From positions 1 through 36,444 of the IMG/VR virus record IMGVR_UViG_3300042465_001527: a stretch of 36,444 nt of DNA; one strand, written 5' to 3'. A program made the position numbers and the translations under genes. Of this stretch, positions 15,520 to 23,204 are shown piece after piece. The notes beneath the pieces are model-generated. The model was not told the DNA's origin, searched no databases, and saw only the letters and a list, made by a program, of their open reading frames with translations. The number at the start of each line of letters is the position of its first letter. The first letter of the stretch is position 1. This stretch comes from a virus.

Positions 15520-15913
15520 CAATTTGCTCCTTAGTCCACAAACACGCATAGCGCTGGTTCAGCAGTGCCATGTCCGACATAAAAATTTTCTGCAAGGGCG
15601 ACAACCGGCCACCCTTGGTCTTCAACTCCACAAACCATGTCGTGCCATCAGGCAGGCAAGCGATCCGGTCAGCCACACCTTTGCGCCCAGGTGAGGTGAA
15701 CTTCCACGTCTTGCCGCCCATGCGCTCCACAGTCCAAACAAAATATTTTTCGATCTCTTTTTCAAGCATTGGTTGCGGCTTAAAACCCCAGCGTTCTTCA
15801 AGGCGTTTAAGCGTTTCTTCGCGTGCAAGCTCTACATGCGCCAGCATTTCTTGATTTAATTCATTTAAACGACGCAGCTTTGCACGCCGCGCGTCATCCG
15901 TTACCTCGTTCAT
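15500..15913 (-). CDS. VRR-NUC domain nuclease
   Basis: A 137-residue protein. Residues 1-45 form a charged helix; residues 50-137 show the PD-(D/E)XK pattern of VRR-NUC enzymes: E53 (KEIEKYF), G-V-A-D82 (GRKGVADRIACL), E96-L-K98 (WFVELKTKGGRLSPLQ) and Q108. VRR-NUC proteins such as FAN1 and phage homologues cut branched or flap DNA. It is the first gene of leftward cluster 1, with the ATG 29 bases downstream of an extended -10 promoter, and precedes the helicase. Holliday junction or flap processing during replication is likely by family. Confidence 0.88.
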   Translation of the reverse strand: MNEVTDDARRAKLRRLNELNQEMLAHVELAREETLKRLEERWGFKPQPMLEKEIEKYFVWTVERMGGKTWKFTSPGRKGVADRIACLPDGTTWFVELKTKGGRLSPLQKIFMSDMALLNQRYACLWTKEQIDGWCTR

Positions 15914-15941
15914 GTTGGCTTTCCTGTTGTTGATGTCAAAA

Positions 15942-15974
15942 AGTTTAGCACACTTTTATTTTTTGTGCTACAGT
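15942..15974. promoter_or_regulatory. Divergent overlapping promoters inside a palindrome
   Basis: An inverted repeat TAGCACA - 11 bases - TGTGCTA spans 15946-15970. Each arm runs into an extended -10: TGTGCTACAGT on the plus strand (15964-15974) and TGTGCTAAACT on the minus strand (15942-15952). Both fit TGnTAnAnT. Predicted starts lie about 20-25 bases from the replication block (ATG 16004) and the nuclease gene (ATG 15913). No good -35 is visible at 17 bp on either side, so extended -10 recognition or an activator is implied. A dimeric regulator on the palindrome would control both operons. Confidence 0.65.
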
Positions 15975-16003
15975 CAAGGCTCATTAACTAAAGGAGAGTC
16001 CAC

Positions 16004-16153
16004 ATGGAACTGAAAATCACCACCAAAGAAGCAGAGAAAATTCTCTTGGAATGGGCGCAAGCCAAATTCCCAGATGCCTTCAATTCAGTAGAAATCAAAA
16101 CCTACACTTACAGCGGCGAAATCAAATTCACTAAAGAGGAAACACCAGAATGA
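16004..16153 (+). CDS. Hypothetical 49-aa protein, first gene of the replication operon
   Basis: A strong ribosome site (AAAGGAGA) precedes the ATG. The product starts MELKITTKEAEKILLEWAQ and ends in beta-like, charged residues (SVEIKTYTYSGEIKFTKEE). It lies just behind the divergent promoter and couples to the next gene by ATGA. The small alpha/beta protein is not recognised; the position suggests early expression. Confidence 0.7.
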   Translation: MELKITTKEAEKILLEWAQAKFPDAFNSVEIKTYTYSGEIKFTKEETPE

Positions 16154-16341
16154 ACGCATTCCCCAACCCCAACAGAACAGACCAAACAGGCATGACACTG
16201 CGGGATTACTTTGCGGCAAAAGCTATACAAAGCCTAATCGCTTTATTGCCATCGATAACCGAGATAAATGAGCTCCATTTGGCCAAGTGGTCTTACAAGA
16301 TAGCAGACAAAATGATGGAGGCACGCAATGCAGCACAGTAA
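16150..16341 (+). CDS. Conserved phage hypothetical protein (63 aa)
   Basis: It contains GMTLRDYFAAKAIQSLIALLP and ends YKIADKMMEARNAAQ, a layout I know well from short proteins in many phages of Proteobacteria (MTLRDYFAAKA ... Y-x-x-AD-x-M-x-x-AR). No function has been assigned to my knowledge. It overlaps the upstream stop (ATGA) and the next gene by 14 bases, so it is coupled to the nuclease gene. Confidence 0.8.
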   Translation: MNAFPNPNRTDQTGMTLRDYFAAKAIQSLIALLPSITEINELHLAKWSYKIADKMMEARNAAQ

Positions 16342-17455
16342 CATCGTCGGCGGCTCGACCGCCAAGCGCGTCATCAACTGCCCAGGCTCAGTGGCCTTGG
16401 TGCAAAAGATGCCGCCCCAGCCCAGCAACAAATACGCCGATGAGGGCACGCTGTTGCACAACGTCATTGCTGAGATCGTGATGACCGACAACCCGCCCGA
16501 GCATTACCTGGGCACCAAGTACGAAGACCAAGTGCTCACGCAAGAGTTGATTGAAAATAAACTGGTGCCTGCACTGGCCGCGCTTGATGAGATTGACCCA
16601 ACCAAGGAGATGGAAATTGAAGCTGAAACTCGCGTTGGCTTTGGCGATCTACTGCCTGGTGTGTTCGGTAGTACTGATCTTATTGGCCGGAGTGGACAAC
16701 GCGCTGTCGTTTTGGATTGGAAGTTTGGCGATGGTGTTATGGTTGACGTGGTGGAAAATCCGCAGTTGATGTTCTACGCCGCTGCGGCCATGCGCACTGA
16801 AAGCGCCAAGTGGGCCTTTGATGGTGTTGATGAGATCGAGTGCGTGATCGTGCAGCCGCCCCAAGTCAAGCGCTGGGTGACTACGCCAAAGCGCATCGCT
16901 GAGTTTGAGTTGCAGTTGGTGCAAGCGGTCAAGCTGGCGCAAAAGCCAGACGCCGAACTCAAGACCGGCGACCACTGCCGCTGGTGCGCAGCCAAGCCCA
17001 TCTGCCCACAAATGACTGGCGCTGTTGACCGGGCTTTGAAGACATCTATCGAGTCTTTGGACGCGCCGCAGATCAGCGCGTATCTGAAGAACGCCGACAT
17101 GCTGGAACAGTGGATCGCTGACCTGCGCGCGCTGGCGCTTCAGATGCTCGACAGCGGTGCTAAACTGCCTGATTACAAGTTGGTGGCCAAGCGTGCCATC
17201 AGACAGTGGACTGACGAAGACAAGGCCAAAGTCGCCCTGTTTGCGTTCGGTCTCACAGAATCTGAGGTGATGGAGACATCAATCATTTCACCGGCCAAGG
17301 CTGAGAAGGCGCTCAAAAAGCGCAAGCAAGCCCTGCCCGATGATCTGGTCGTCGCCGTCAGTTCGGGTACCACCATCGCGTCTGAGAGTGATCCCAGGCC
17401 GGCGGTGGTTCAAATCGGGAAGCAGTTGACTGCTGCCCTTTCTAAACTTCAATAA
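16328..17455 (+). CDS. Cas4/RecB-fold nuclease, DUF2800-like
   Basis: A 375-residue protein. RecB-family nuclease motifs appear in order: G40-x3-H44, GSTD117, D130-W-K132 (VVLDWKFGDG) and Q146-x3-Y150. Four cysteines, C18 (RVINCPGS) and C217/C220/C226 (HCRWCAAKPIC), are placed as in Cas4/AddB-type 4Fe-4S nucleases. DUF2800 proteins of this kind neighbour phage polymerases. It probably resects or trims DNA ends during recombination-dependent replication. The Lys-rich C-terminus (about 270-375) may bind DNA or a partner. Next come a candidate ssDNA-binding protein and a polymerase. Confidence 0.87.
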   Translation: MQHSNIVGGSTAKRVINCPGSVALVQKMPPQPSNKYADEGTLLHNVIAEIVMTDNPPEHYLGTKYEDQVLTQELIENKLVPALAALDEIDPTKEMEIEAETRVGFGDLLPGVFGSTDLIGRSGQRAVVLDWKFGDGVMVDVVENPQLMFYAAAAMRTESAKWAFDGVDEIECVIVQPPQVKRWVTTPKRIAEFELQLVQAVKLAQKPDAELKTGDHCRWCAAKPICPQMTGAVDRALKTSIESLDAPQISAYLKNADMLEQWIADLRALALQMLDSGAKLPDYKLVAKRAIRQWTDEDKAKVALFAFGLTESEVMETSIISPAKAEKALKKRKQALPDDLVVAVSSGTTIASESDPRPAVVQIGKQLTAALSKLQ

Positions 17456-17464
17456 GGAACAGAA

Positions 17465-18100
17465 ATGTCCAATTTAGTAGCGTTTTCTCAAGCGGGCTTG
17501 CCCGCAGTCTCCACCCTCTCAACCGCTTTACGCGCGATCCAAGCAGACGTAGGCCCAGCCGGCACAGTCATCCTGAAAATGGACAAGACTGGCCATTGGG
17601 TCTTCGGTGCCGATCAAACCGAAGTGGAAGACGACTCCACCTGGGCCATCAATCCTTTCAGCTTTGTCCACGGCTTCATCGCCTGGGGCGATGGTGAAGT
17701 GTTGGCCGAGAAGATGGCGTCGGTGTCGCAACCGTTGCCCGACCTTGATGAAGCGCCCCCCGGCGCCAAAAAAGGCTGGGAGACACAAGTGGGCATGAGC
17801 CTTAAGTGCATCAGCGGTGAAGACAAGGGCATGGAAGCGCGGTACACCACCACGTCAGTGGGCGGTAAGCGTTCTGTGCAGACCTTGGCTGTAGCGTTGG
17901 CAGAGCAGGTCGAAAAAGACCAAGCAAAGCCAGTGGCAATTGTGAAACTCAAAAAGGATCACTACGCCCACAAGTCCTACGGCAAAATCTACACCCCGGT
18001 GTTCGAGGTGCAAGAGTGGGTCAGCATGGACGGCGAGCCTGAGGTTGCCGAAGAGGCGCCCGCGCCTGCCCCCGCTGGCCGTCGTCGTCGGTCTGCCTGA
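17465..18100 (+). CDS. Candidate single-stranded DNA-binding protein
   Basis: A 211-residue protein preceded by AAGGA. Beta-rich segments (GTVILKMDKTGHWVFGADQ; MSLKCISGEDKGMEARYTTTSV; KPVAIVKLKKDHYAHKSYG) suggest an OB-like fold, followed by an acidic, Pro/Ala-rich tail ending in GRRRRSA. In comparable phage operons a DUF2815-type or similar ssDNA-binding protein sits between a DUF2800 nuclease and family A polymerase; that synteny is the main reason for the call. The terminal Arg cluster is unlike the acidic tail tip of bacterial SSB. The ORF is certain, the function moderate. Confidence 0.8.
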   Translation: MSNLVAFSQAGLPAVSTLSTALRAIQADVGPAGTVILKMDKTGHWVFGADQTEVEDDSTWAINPFSFVHGFIAWGDGEVLAEKMASVSQPLPDLDEAPPGAKKGWETQVGMSLKCISGEDKGMEARYTTTSVGGKRSVQTLAVALAEQVEKDQAKPVAIVKLKKDHYAHKSYGKIYTPVFEVQEWVSMDGEPEVAEEAPAPAPAGRRRRSA

Positions 18101-19998
18101 TGACTCTTTGGGTTGACTTTGAAACCCGTAGCGCCTGCGACCTAAAAGTCGCGGGCGTTTACAACTACGCTCAAGATGCAAGCACCGAAGTGCTGTGCAT
18201 GTCCTACGCATACAAGGATGAAGACGTCCAAACATGGACGCCCGACCAACCATTCCCCCGTTGGGTTGCAGAATATAAAGGCCCGATCTACGCCCACAAC
18301 GCAGCTTTCGAGCGCTTGATCTTTTGGTATGTCTTGCAGATCAACTTCGATTTAACACAGTTCGTCTGCACCGCCACCCAGGCCCGCGCCAACTGCGCGC
18401 CAGGTTCGCTTGAAGACGTGGGGCGCTTTGCTGGCGCGTCCATGAAGAAGGATCACCGGGGCTCGCAGTTAATCCGCTTGCTGTGCATACCGCCGTTCCG
18501 CAACGACCCCGAGCTCATGGCCGAGATGGTGGCCTACTGCGAGCAAGACGTGCGCGCCATGCGTTCGATCAGCAAGGCGCTGCGGCCACTCTCAGAGGAA
18601 GAACTACTCGACTACCACATCAACGAGCGCATCAACGACCGAGGCGTCTTGGTCGATGTGCCCTTGTGCAAGGCCGCTGTCAAGTACGCCAGCGATGAGT
18701 TGGTCGAGATTGAGCAGATCGTGGCCGAGGTCACCGAGGGCGCCATCACCAGCGTGCGCAGCCCCAAGATGCGCCAGTGGGTGATCGAGCGTGTGGGCCC
18801 GCAAGCCCTCAAGCTCATGGAGAAGGACGGTAAGTACAGCATCGACAAGACTGTGCGCGCCAATTTACTAAACTGTGAGGATGTCCCACCCCATGTTCAA
18901 GAAGTCATCCAATGCGCAGACGACCTTTGGGCGTCGTCGGTTGCGAAGTTCAGCCGCCTTGCAAGCCTGGCAGATGTCGAGGACAACCGAGTTCGAGGCG
19001 CGTTTGTATTCGCAGGCGGCAGCGCCACAGGCAGAGCCAGCAGCTATGGAGCCCAGGTTCACAATTTCACTCGCAAGTGCGCCGAATCGCCCGAGGACGT
19101 TAGAGTTGCAATGGTCAGAGGCCATTCAATTGTTCCTCGATTTGGAAAGTGCGTTACTGATGTCCTCAAGGGGATGCTCAGGCCCGCACTGATCCCTGCG
19201 CCGGGTAAGCAGTTGGTCGTGGCTGACTGGGCGGCGATAGAGGCCCGAGCCAACCCATGGCTCTCAGGCCGTGGGGACGATAAGCTGGCCATCTTTGCCA
19301 AGGGCGAGGACGTGTACAAGGTCAACGCTGCCGCCACCTTTGGCGTGCGGGTCGACGAGGTAACGAAAGACCAACGCCAGATCGGCAAGGTGCAAGAGCT
19401 CGCCTGCGGCTTTGCCGGCGGCGTGGGCGCCTTCGCGGCCATGGGCCGCGCCTACGGCGTGCAACTCACTGAGTTTGAATCCAAGCGCATGGTGGACGCA
19501 TGGCGTAGGGCAAACCCTTGGTCTGTGCCCTATTGGCAAAACCTTGAGGAAGCCTACACCCGCGCGATGCGCAACAAGGGCCATGAGTTCAGCGTGGGGC
19601 GGGTCACCTACCTATTCGACGGCCAGCATCTCTGGTACGCTCTGCCCTCCGCGCGGGTGCTGTGCTACCCATTTGCCAAGCTGGACGCCGATGGCGTGAG
19701 CTACGCCAAAGCCGCGTGGAAACCAGCAGCCGATGCAAAAGAATGGCCGCGTGCAAGGCTTTGGAAGGGTCTAGCGTGTGAGAATATCACGCAGGCCACC
19801 GCCAATGATTTGTTGCGCCATGCGCTGCGCCAGCTTGATGACGTGGTGCTCCATGTGCATGACGAGGTGGTCATTGAGACCGACCGGCCAGAGGAAATGG
19901 CCGTGCGATTGAAAGAGGTGATGTGTACGCCGCCGCCATGGGCCAAGGGCTTGCCCCTTGACGCAGAGGTGGCAATCATGTCGAGATACGGCAAATAA
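18100..19998 (+). CDS. Family A DNA polymerase with 3'-5' exonuclease domain
   Basis: A 632-residue replicative polymerase. The exonuclease domain has Exo I WVDFETRS (D6, E8), an Exo II-like AHNAAFERLIF (66-76) with E at the usual Asp position, and Exo III YCEQD (146-150). The polymerase domain has motif A VVADWAAIEARA (D376), motif B RQIGKVQELACGFAGG (426-441) and motif C HVHDEVVIE (D588, E589). There is no 5'-3' nuclease domain, as in T7-like and many phage polymerases. The ATG overlaps the preceding stop (TGATG). A GC-rich hairpin follows the stop. The Glu in Exo II occurs in phage homologues I recall, so proofreading may be intact. Confidence 0.93.
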   Translation: MTLWVDFETRSACDLKVAGVYNYAQDASTEVLCMSYAYKDEDVQTWTPDQPFPRWVAEYKGPIYAHNAAFERLIFWYVLQINFDLTQFVCTATQARANCAPGSLEDVGRFAGASMKKDHRGSQLIRLLCIPPFRNDPELMAEMVAYCEQDVRAMRSISKALRPLSEEELLDYHINERINDRGVLVDVPLCKAAVKYASDELVEIEQIVAEVTEGAITSVRSPKMRQWVIERVGPQALKLMEKDGKYSIDKTVRANLLNCEDVPPHVQEVIQCADDLWASSVAKFSRLASLADVEDNRVRGAFVFAGGSATGRASSYGAQVHNFTRKCAESPEDVRVAMVRGHSIVPRFGKCVTDVLKGMLRPALIPAPGKQLVVADWAAIEARANPWLSGRGDDKLAIFAKGEDVYKVNAAATFGVRVDEVTKDQRQIGKVQELACGFAGGVGAFAAMGRAYGVQLTEFESKRMVDAWRRANPWSVPYWQNLEEAYTRAMRNKGHEFSVGRVTYLFDGQHLWYALPSARVLCYPFAKLDADGVSYAKAAWKPAADAKEWPRARLWKGLACENITQATANDLLRHALRQLDDVVLHVHDEVVIETDRPEEMAVRLKEVMCTPPPWAKGLPLDAEVAIMSRYGK

Positions 19999-20000
19999 AA

Positions 20001-20020
20001 AGCCCGCTGGCAGGCGGGCT
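20001..20020 (+). terminator. Hairpin between polymerase and primase-helicase
   Basis: An inverted repeat AGCCCGC / GCGGGCT with a 6-base loop starts 3 bases after the polymerase stop. No T run follows; the ribosome site of the next gene begins within 6 bases. It is more likely an mRNA stabiliser or partial attenuator than a full terminator. Confidence 0.4.
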
Positions 20021-20037
20021 CTTAAAGGAGAGACATT

Positions 20038-22305
20038 TTGGAATTTCTGGATTTTATTACAAAACTTGCCCCAAGTGGCGAGACAGCGTTAATTGTCAGG
20101 CAAAAACCACAGTTGAAAGACGGCGAGATACAACTCCACGCTGATGGGGCCGTCAAATGCACATGGCCGGCATTCCTGCCCGACCCCAAGCGCATCAAAG
20201 CGGATCAAGCCTGGTACGGCAACACGGCCAGCTTTATCATCGACCGCTTCACCGAGGGCCGCGTGTCAGCGTCAGCGGCCAACTGCGAATACATCCTGGT
20301 GATGATGCTGGACGACATTGGCACCAAGTCCAAAACGCCCCCGCTCGACCCGACCTGGATCATGGAAACCTCCCCCGGTTCGTTTCAGTGGGGTTACGCC
20401 TTCAGCGATCAGCCGACCAAGGCCGAATTCAGCGCGGCCATCAAGGCCATCGCCGAGGCGGGATACACCGACCCTGGCGCCTGCAACTCGGTGCGCAACT
20501 TCCGACTGCCGGGCTCAGTCAACCTCAAACCAGGCCGCGACAACTTTGCCGCGCGCCTGGTGACTTTTCATCCAGATCGTGAGTTCAGCCTCACCGACAT
20601 ATGCGCCGCCTTGGGTGTCACACCAGTGGAGCCCGACTCGCTCACCTTGCGCCCGATCCGCATCTCAGACGATGGCGCGGACGATGTGATGGCGTGGCTC
20701 AGTGGCCAGGGTCTGCTGCTCTCCAAGCCCAATGGCGAGGGCTGGGCGGGCGTCATCTGCCCCAACAGTGCCGAGCATACCGACGGCAACCCAGAGGGGC
20801 GCTACATGCCCGCCAACCGGGCGTATTGCTGCCTTCACTCGCATTGCGTTGACTTCGATTCCCGCGCCTTTTTGACGTGGGTGGCCGACCAAGGTGGCCC
20901 CGCCCACACCCCCGGCTTGCGTGAGGAACTGCTCACCCAGGCTATGGAATCCGTGCGCGCCAAACTGACCCCCACCGCCGACTATCCAGACGAGGCCGCC
21001 CGCGTCATCGCCGAGGTGGAGCGCAAAGAACTGGGCCGGGTCGAGAAAAACGAGTGGTTTGAGCGCTTCGCCTACGTGCAGACCGATGACGCCTTTTTCG
21101 ACATGACCGACCGCCGGGAGGTCTCGCGCAACACTTTCAACGCCTTGTACCGGCACATCGACTGCAAATCAATCCATAACGCCAAGCGCCGCATCGAGGC
21201 CGCAACGTCCTTCGATGAGAACCGCCAAGGCAAAGGCGCCAAGTCCCTGGTTGGCATCACCTACGCCGCGGGCGCGTCCGTGCTGGTGGCCAGAGAGGGG
21301 CAGGTATATGGCAACCGCTGGCGCGATGCGCGCCCGCAGCCGGTGGCCGGTGACCCGGCTTTGTGGTTGGCCCATGTGGAGCGCATGGTGCCCGAGCGTT
21401 TCGAGCGTGAGCATTTGCTAAACGCTCTGGCCCACAAAGTACAGTTTCCAGGCCACAAGATCAACCACGCCATCCTTTTGGGCGGTAATCACGGGTCGGG
21501 CAAAGATACCCTCTTTGCCCCCTTCTTCTGGGCCATTGGTGGCCCGTCCAAGCACAATTGCTCCTTGGTCAAGAATGAAGAGCTCACATCCCAGTGGGGT
21601 TACGCGCTGGAGTGCGAGGTAATGGAGATCGCCGAGCTCAGGCAGGCCGAGGCGAAAGACCGCCGGGCGTTGGAGAATACCCTCAAGCCCATCATCGCCG
21701 CGCCCCCTGAGCTCCTCATGGTCAACCGCAAGGGCTTGCACCCTTACATGGCGCTGAACCGGGTCTTTGTGATCGCCTTTTCCAATGAGCGAGTGGCCAT
21801 ATCGATCCCCTCAGAAGACCGCCGTTGGTTCGTCCTATGGGCCGATGCCCCCAAGCTCCCAGAAGCTCAGGCCGTGAGCTTATGGAATTGGTACCAACAC
21901 CGGGGCGGCTTTGAGGCCGTGGCCCACTACCTGCACACTCGTGACGTGTCCGCGTGGAACCCGAACGCAGCGCCCCCCATGACTGAGGCCAAGTCCATCA
22001 TGGTCGAGCACGGCATGAGCGGCGCTGAATCATTCCTGGTTGACCTCATGCGTAGACGTGCCGGTGAGTTTTCCCGCGGCGTGTGCGGTGGCCCCTTTTA
22101 TGGGCTTTGCGACCGGCTCCAGGGCATGGCCCCCGGTGGGGTCAAGGTGGTGCAGGCCGCGCTATTGCACGCCTTCAAAGAGGCGGGTTGGATTGACATG
22201 GGCCGCATCAAGTCGCGCGACTTTGAGACCAAGAAGCACGTTTTCTGCGCCCCGGAGCTTGGCGAGTATTCGCGCAGCGATCTTAGGCGCATGATTGAAG
22301 TATAA
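20038..22305 (+). CDS. Primase-helicase fusion (AEP-like, zinc motif, DUF5906-like helicase)
   Basis: A 755-residue multi-domain replication protein starting at TTG (20038), with AAAGGAG 8-14 bases upstream. Residues 40-200 resemble an archaeo-eukaryotic primase domain (hydrophobic run then DD at 92-93; RNFRLPGSVNLKPG at 153-166). Residues 235-275 hold a Cys/His cluster (C241, H247, C264, C265, H267, H269, C270) that could bind zinc. Residues 340-755 resemble the DUF5906/SF3-type helicase: Walker A GNHGSGKDT (483-491), followed by acidic and sensor segments (ECEVMEIAELRQAE; NRVFVIAFSNER). It would prime and unwind for the upstream polymerase. Domain boundaries are estimates. Confidence 0.87.
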   Translation: MEFLDFITKLAPSGETALIVRQKPQLKDGEIQLHADGAVKCTWPAFLPDPKRIKADQAWYGNTASFIIDRFTEGRVSASAANCEYILVMMLDDIGTKSKTPPLDPTWIMETSPGSFQWGYAFSDQPTKAEFSAAIKAIAEAGYTDPGACNSVRNFRLPGSVNLKPGRDNFAARLVTFHPDREFSLTDICAALGVTPVEPDSLTLRPIRISDDGADDVMAWLSGQGLLLSKPNGEGWAGVICPNSAEHTDGNPEGRYMPANRAYCCLHSHCVDFDSRAFLTWVADQGGPAHTPGLREELLTQAMESVRAKLTPTADYPDEAARVIAEVERKELGRVEKNEWFERFAYVQTDDAFFDMTDRREVSRNTFNALYRHIDCKSIHNAKRRIEAATSFDENRQGKGAKSLVGITYAAGASVLVAREGQVYGNRWRDARPQPVAGDPALWLAHVERMVPERFEREHLLNALAHKVQFPGHKINHAILLGGNHGSGKDTLFAPFFWAIGGPSKHNCSLVKNEELTSQWGYALECEVMEIAELRQAEAKDRRALENTLKPIIAAPPELLMVNRKGLHPYMALNRVFVIAFSNERVAISIPSEDRRWFVLWADAPKLPEAQAVSLWNWYQHRGGFEAVAHYLHTRDVSAWNPNAAPPMTEAKSIMVEHGMSGAESFLVDLMRRRAGEFSRGVCGGPFYGLCDRLQGMAPGGVKVVQAALLHAFKEAGWIDMGRIKSRDFETKKHVFCAPELGEYSRSDLRRMIEV

Positions 22306-22329
22306 AAAAAAGCCCCCTTTCGGGGGCTT
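22304..22329 (-). terminator. Strong rho-independent terminator of leftward cluster 2
   Basis: Read on the minus strand, a 7-bp stem (AGCCCCC / GGGGGCT) with a 4-base loop is followed by eight T residues. It overlaps the stop codon of the primase-helicase gene on the plus strand. On the plus strand the hairpin is not followed by T residues, so it is directional and mainly stops leftward transcription. Confidence 0.82.
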
Positions 22330-22347
22330 ATGAGGTTTGGCAACTGC

Positions 22348-22407
22348 TCAAAGGTCAAGCAGCAGCGCCAGTATAGCGGCCAGAACGACCGCGCAGATTA
22401 GCGCCAT
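22348..22407 (-). CDS. Possible 19-aa hydrophobic micro-protein
   Basis: An ATG overlapping the end of the upstream gene by 10 bases opens a 19-residue peptide that is nearly all membrane-helix residues (MALICAVVLAAILALLLDL) and ends just before the terminator. The ribosome site is weak (GGTGG). It could be a real last gene of the operon or chance; the hydrophobic composition and the presence of similar peptides elsewhere in the genome raise the odds. Confidence 0.35.
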   Translation of the reverse strand: MALICAVVLAAILALLLDL

Positions 22408-22619
22408 GCTGCCACCAATGGCGCGGCATCATACGCAGGGGCAGGGCAGGCCACAGTGAAAAGCCCCGCGCCCCGCTTGATGCGCCCCCAGGCGTCCTTT
22501 CGGTTTTGGTTCACCAGCTCCCCCCGCTTGACCGCGCCATAGACTTGATCGCGCGTGAACCCCTCCGCTTCGATCTCCACCATGGTGCGCGGTGTTTCGC
22601 AAAAATCGATTAAGGTCAT
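22398..22619 (-). CDS. Small winged-helix-like protein (73 aa)
   Basis: The start MTLIDFCETPRTMVEIEAEGFTRDQVYGAVKRGELVNQ has the helix-turn-helix cadence of a winged helix (two helices, then a recognition-helix-like DQVYGAVKRGELV), followed by a wing-like strand (KRGAGLFTVACPA). I recall similar short phage proteins as hypothetical. Its ATG overlaps the preceding stop (ATGA). DNA binding is inferred from the pattern only. Confidence 0.7.
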   Translation of the reverse strand: MTLIDFCETPRTMVEIEAEGFTRDQVYGAVKRGELVNQNRKDAWGRIKRGAGLFTVACPAPAYDAAPLVAAWR

Positions 22620-22696
22620 GGCGCATCCCCTTTAGGCGGTGCCGGCGGTGGCGCGTATCGTCTCAGAATGTCCTCAAAGATCGGATGCAGCATCAT
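22616..22696 (-). CDS. Micro-protein (26 aa)
   Basis: GGGAGG precedes tandem ATGs; the peptide MMLHPIFEDILRRYAPPPAP then KGDAP ends with TGA overlapping the next ATG (ATGA). The short helix plus Pro tail resembles small conserved phage peptides of the form MHPxFxxIL. Coupling and a good ribosome site support translation; the function is unknown. Confidence 0.5.
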   Translation of the reverse strand: MMLHPIFEDILRRYAPPPAPPKGDAP

Positions 22697-22964
22697 CGAC
22701 CTCCCATGCGCTATCTTCGCCGCTGGCCAGCGTGATGTTTTCAGACAATGGCTGCCAGGCCCACTTAGTGAGCCCCACGTTCAAGCGCTCATAAGCGGCC
22801 ACATATTCGGCGGTGCTCATGCTAGCGCCATGGGGTGGATAGAACCGCTTAACGCCCCCTTTAGACTTGACCGGCTTATGCTTGCCGGTGCATTTGGCGT
22901 GGTGCGCCATGATGCCATCGCGCGCGGTTTTATAGGTGGTGTTTCCAATTTTTACGGTTTGCAT
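22674..22964 (-). CDS. Hypothetical 96-aa protein
   Basis: The start at 22964 has GGAGA 7 bases upstream; an in-frame ATG 78 bases further upstream would add a hydrophobic stretch that is actually the micro-protein locus read in another frame. The product begins MQTVKIGNTTYKTARDGIM, has a basic His/Lys-rich centre (HHAKCTGKHKPVKSKGGVKR) and ends acidic. No known domain was recognised. It is a member of leftward cluster 2. Confidence 0.65.
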   Translation of the reverse strand: MQTVKIGNTTYKTARDGIMAHHAKCTGKHKPVKSKGGVKRFYPPHGASMSTAEYVAAYERLNVGLTKWAWQPLSENITLASGEDSAWEVDDAASDL

Positions 22965-22965
22965 G

Positions 22966-23052
22966 TTACGGTCTCCAAATAAAAAGATCCAAAGCCACCA
23001 CAATGATGGCCACCAAAAAAACAATACGCTGCGCGCGCTCAAAAATAGTCAT
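22966..23052 (-). CDS. Single-pass membrane micro-protein (28 aa)
   Basis: The 28-residue peptide MTIFERAQRIVFLVAIIVVA then LDLFIWRP has a basic N-terminus and one membrane helix. Its ATG overlaps the TGA of the upstream gene (ATGA) and it ends one base before the next ATG. The tight junctions make it a likely real gene. Inner-membrane location with N-terminus in the cytosol is expected from the positive-inside rule. Function unknown. Confidence 0.55.
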   Translation of the reverse strand: MTIFERAQRIVFLVAIIVVALDLFIWRP

Positions 23053-23204
23053 AAGTTCCCCAGAAAAAAGTGATCAAAATCAAAAACGGCCACATAGAAC
23101 CCGCGTGGGCTCGCGTGCACTTCGTACACCCAGGCATCGGCATCATCGATGGCCAAGGCATCAGCGAGAGCCTGCGCGGCTCCCTTGGTGTTGAAGTAGG
23201 TCAT
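23049..23204 (-). CDS. Hypothetical 51-aa protein
   Basis: The product MTYFNTKGAAQALADALAID..., DADAWVYEVHASPRGFYVAV, ending FDFDHFFLGNL, looks like a small alpha/beta domain (helix, then two strands with aromatic residues). It starts behind a GAGAGG-like site and couples to the downstream membrane micro-protein by ATGA. It is short enough to be missed by automated callers. Function unknown. Confidence 0.6.
   Translation of the reverse strand: MTYFNTKGAAQALADALAIDDADAWVYEVHASPRGFYVAVFDFDHFFLGNL

Noticed and set aside
16328-17455. Cas4 of a phage-borne CRISPR system.
   Set aside because: The motifs fit DUF2800/RecB-type phage nucleases located beside DNA polymerase; there is no Cas1, Cas2 or repeat array in the window.
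22674-23042. Longer start giving a membrane segment on the 96-residue protein.
   Set aside because: The hydrophobic extension overlaps the 28-residue micro-protein in another frame, while the ATG at 22964 has its own GGAGA site.
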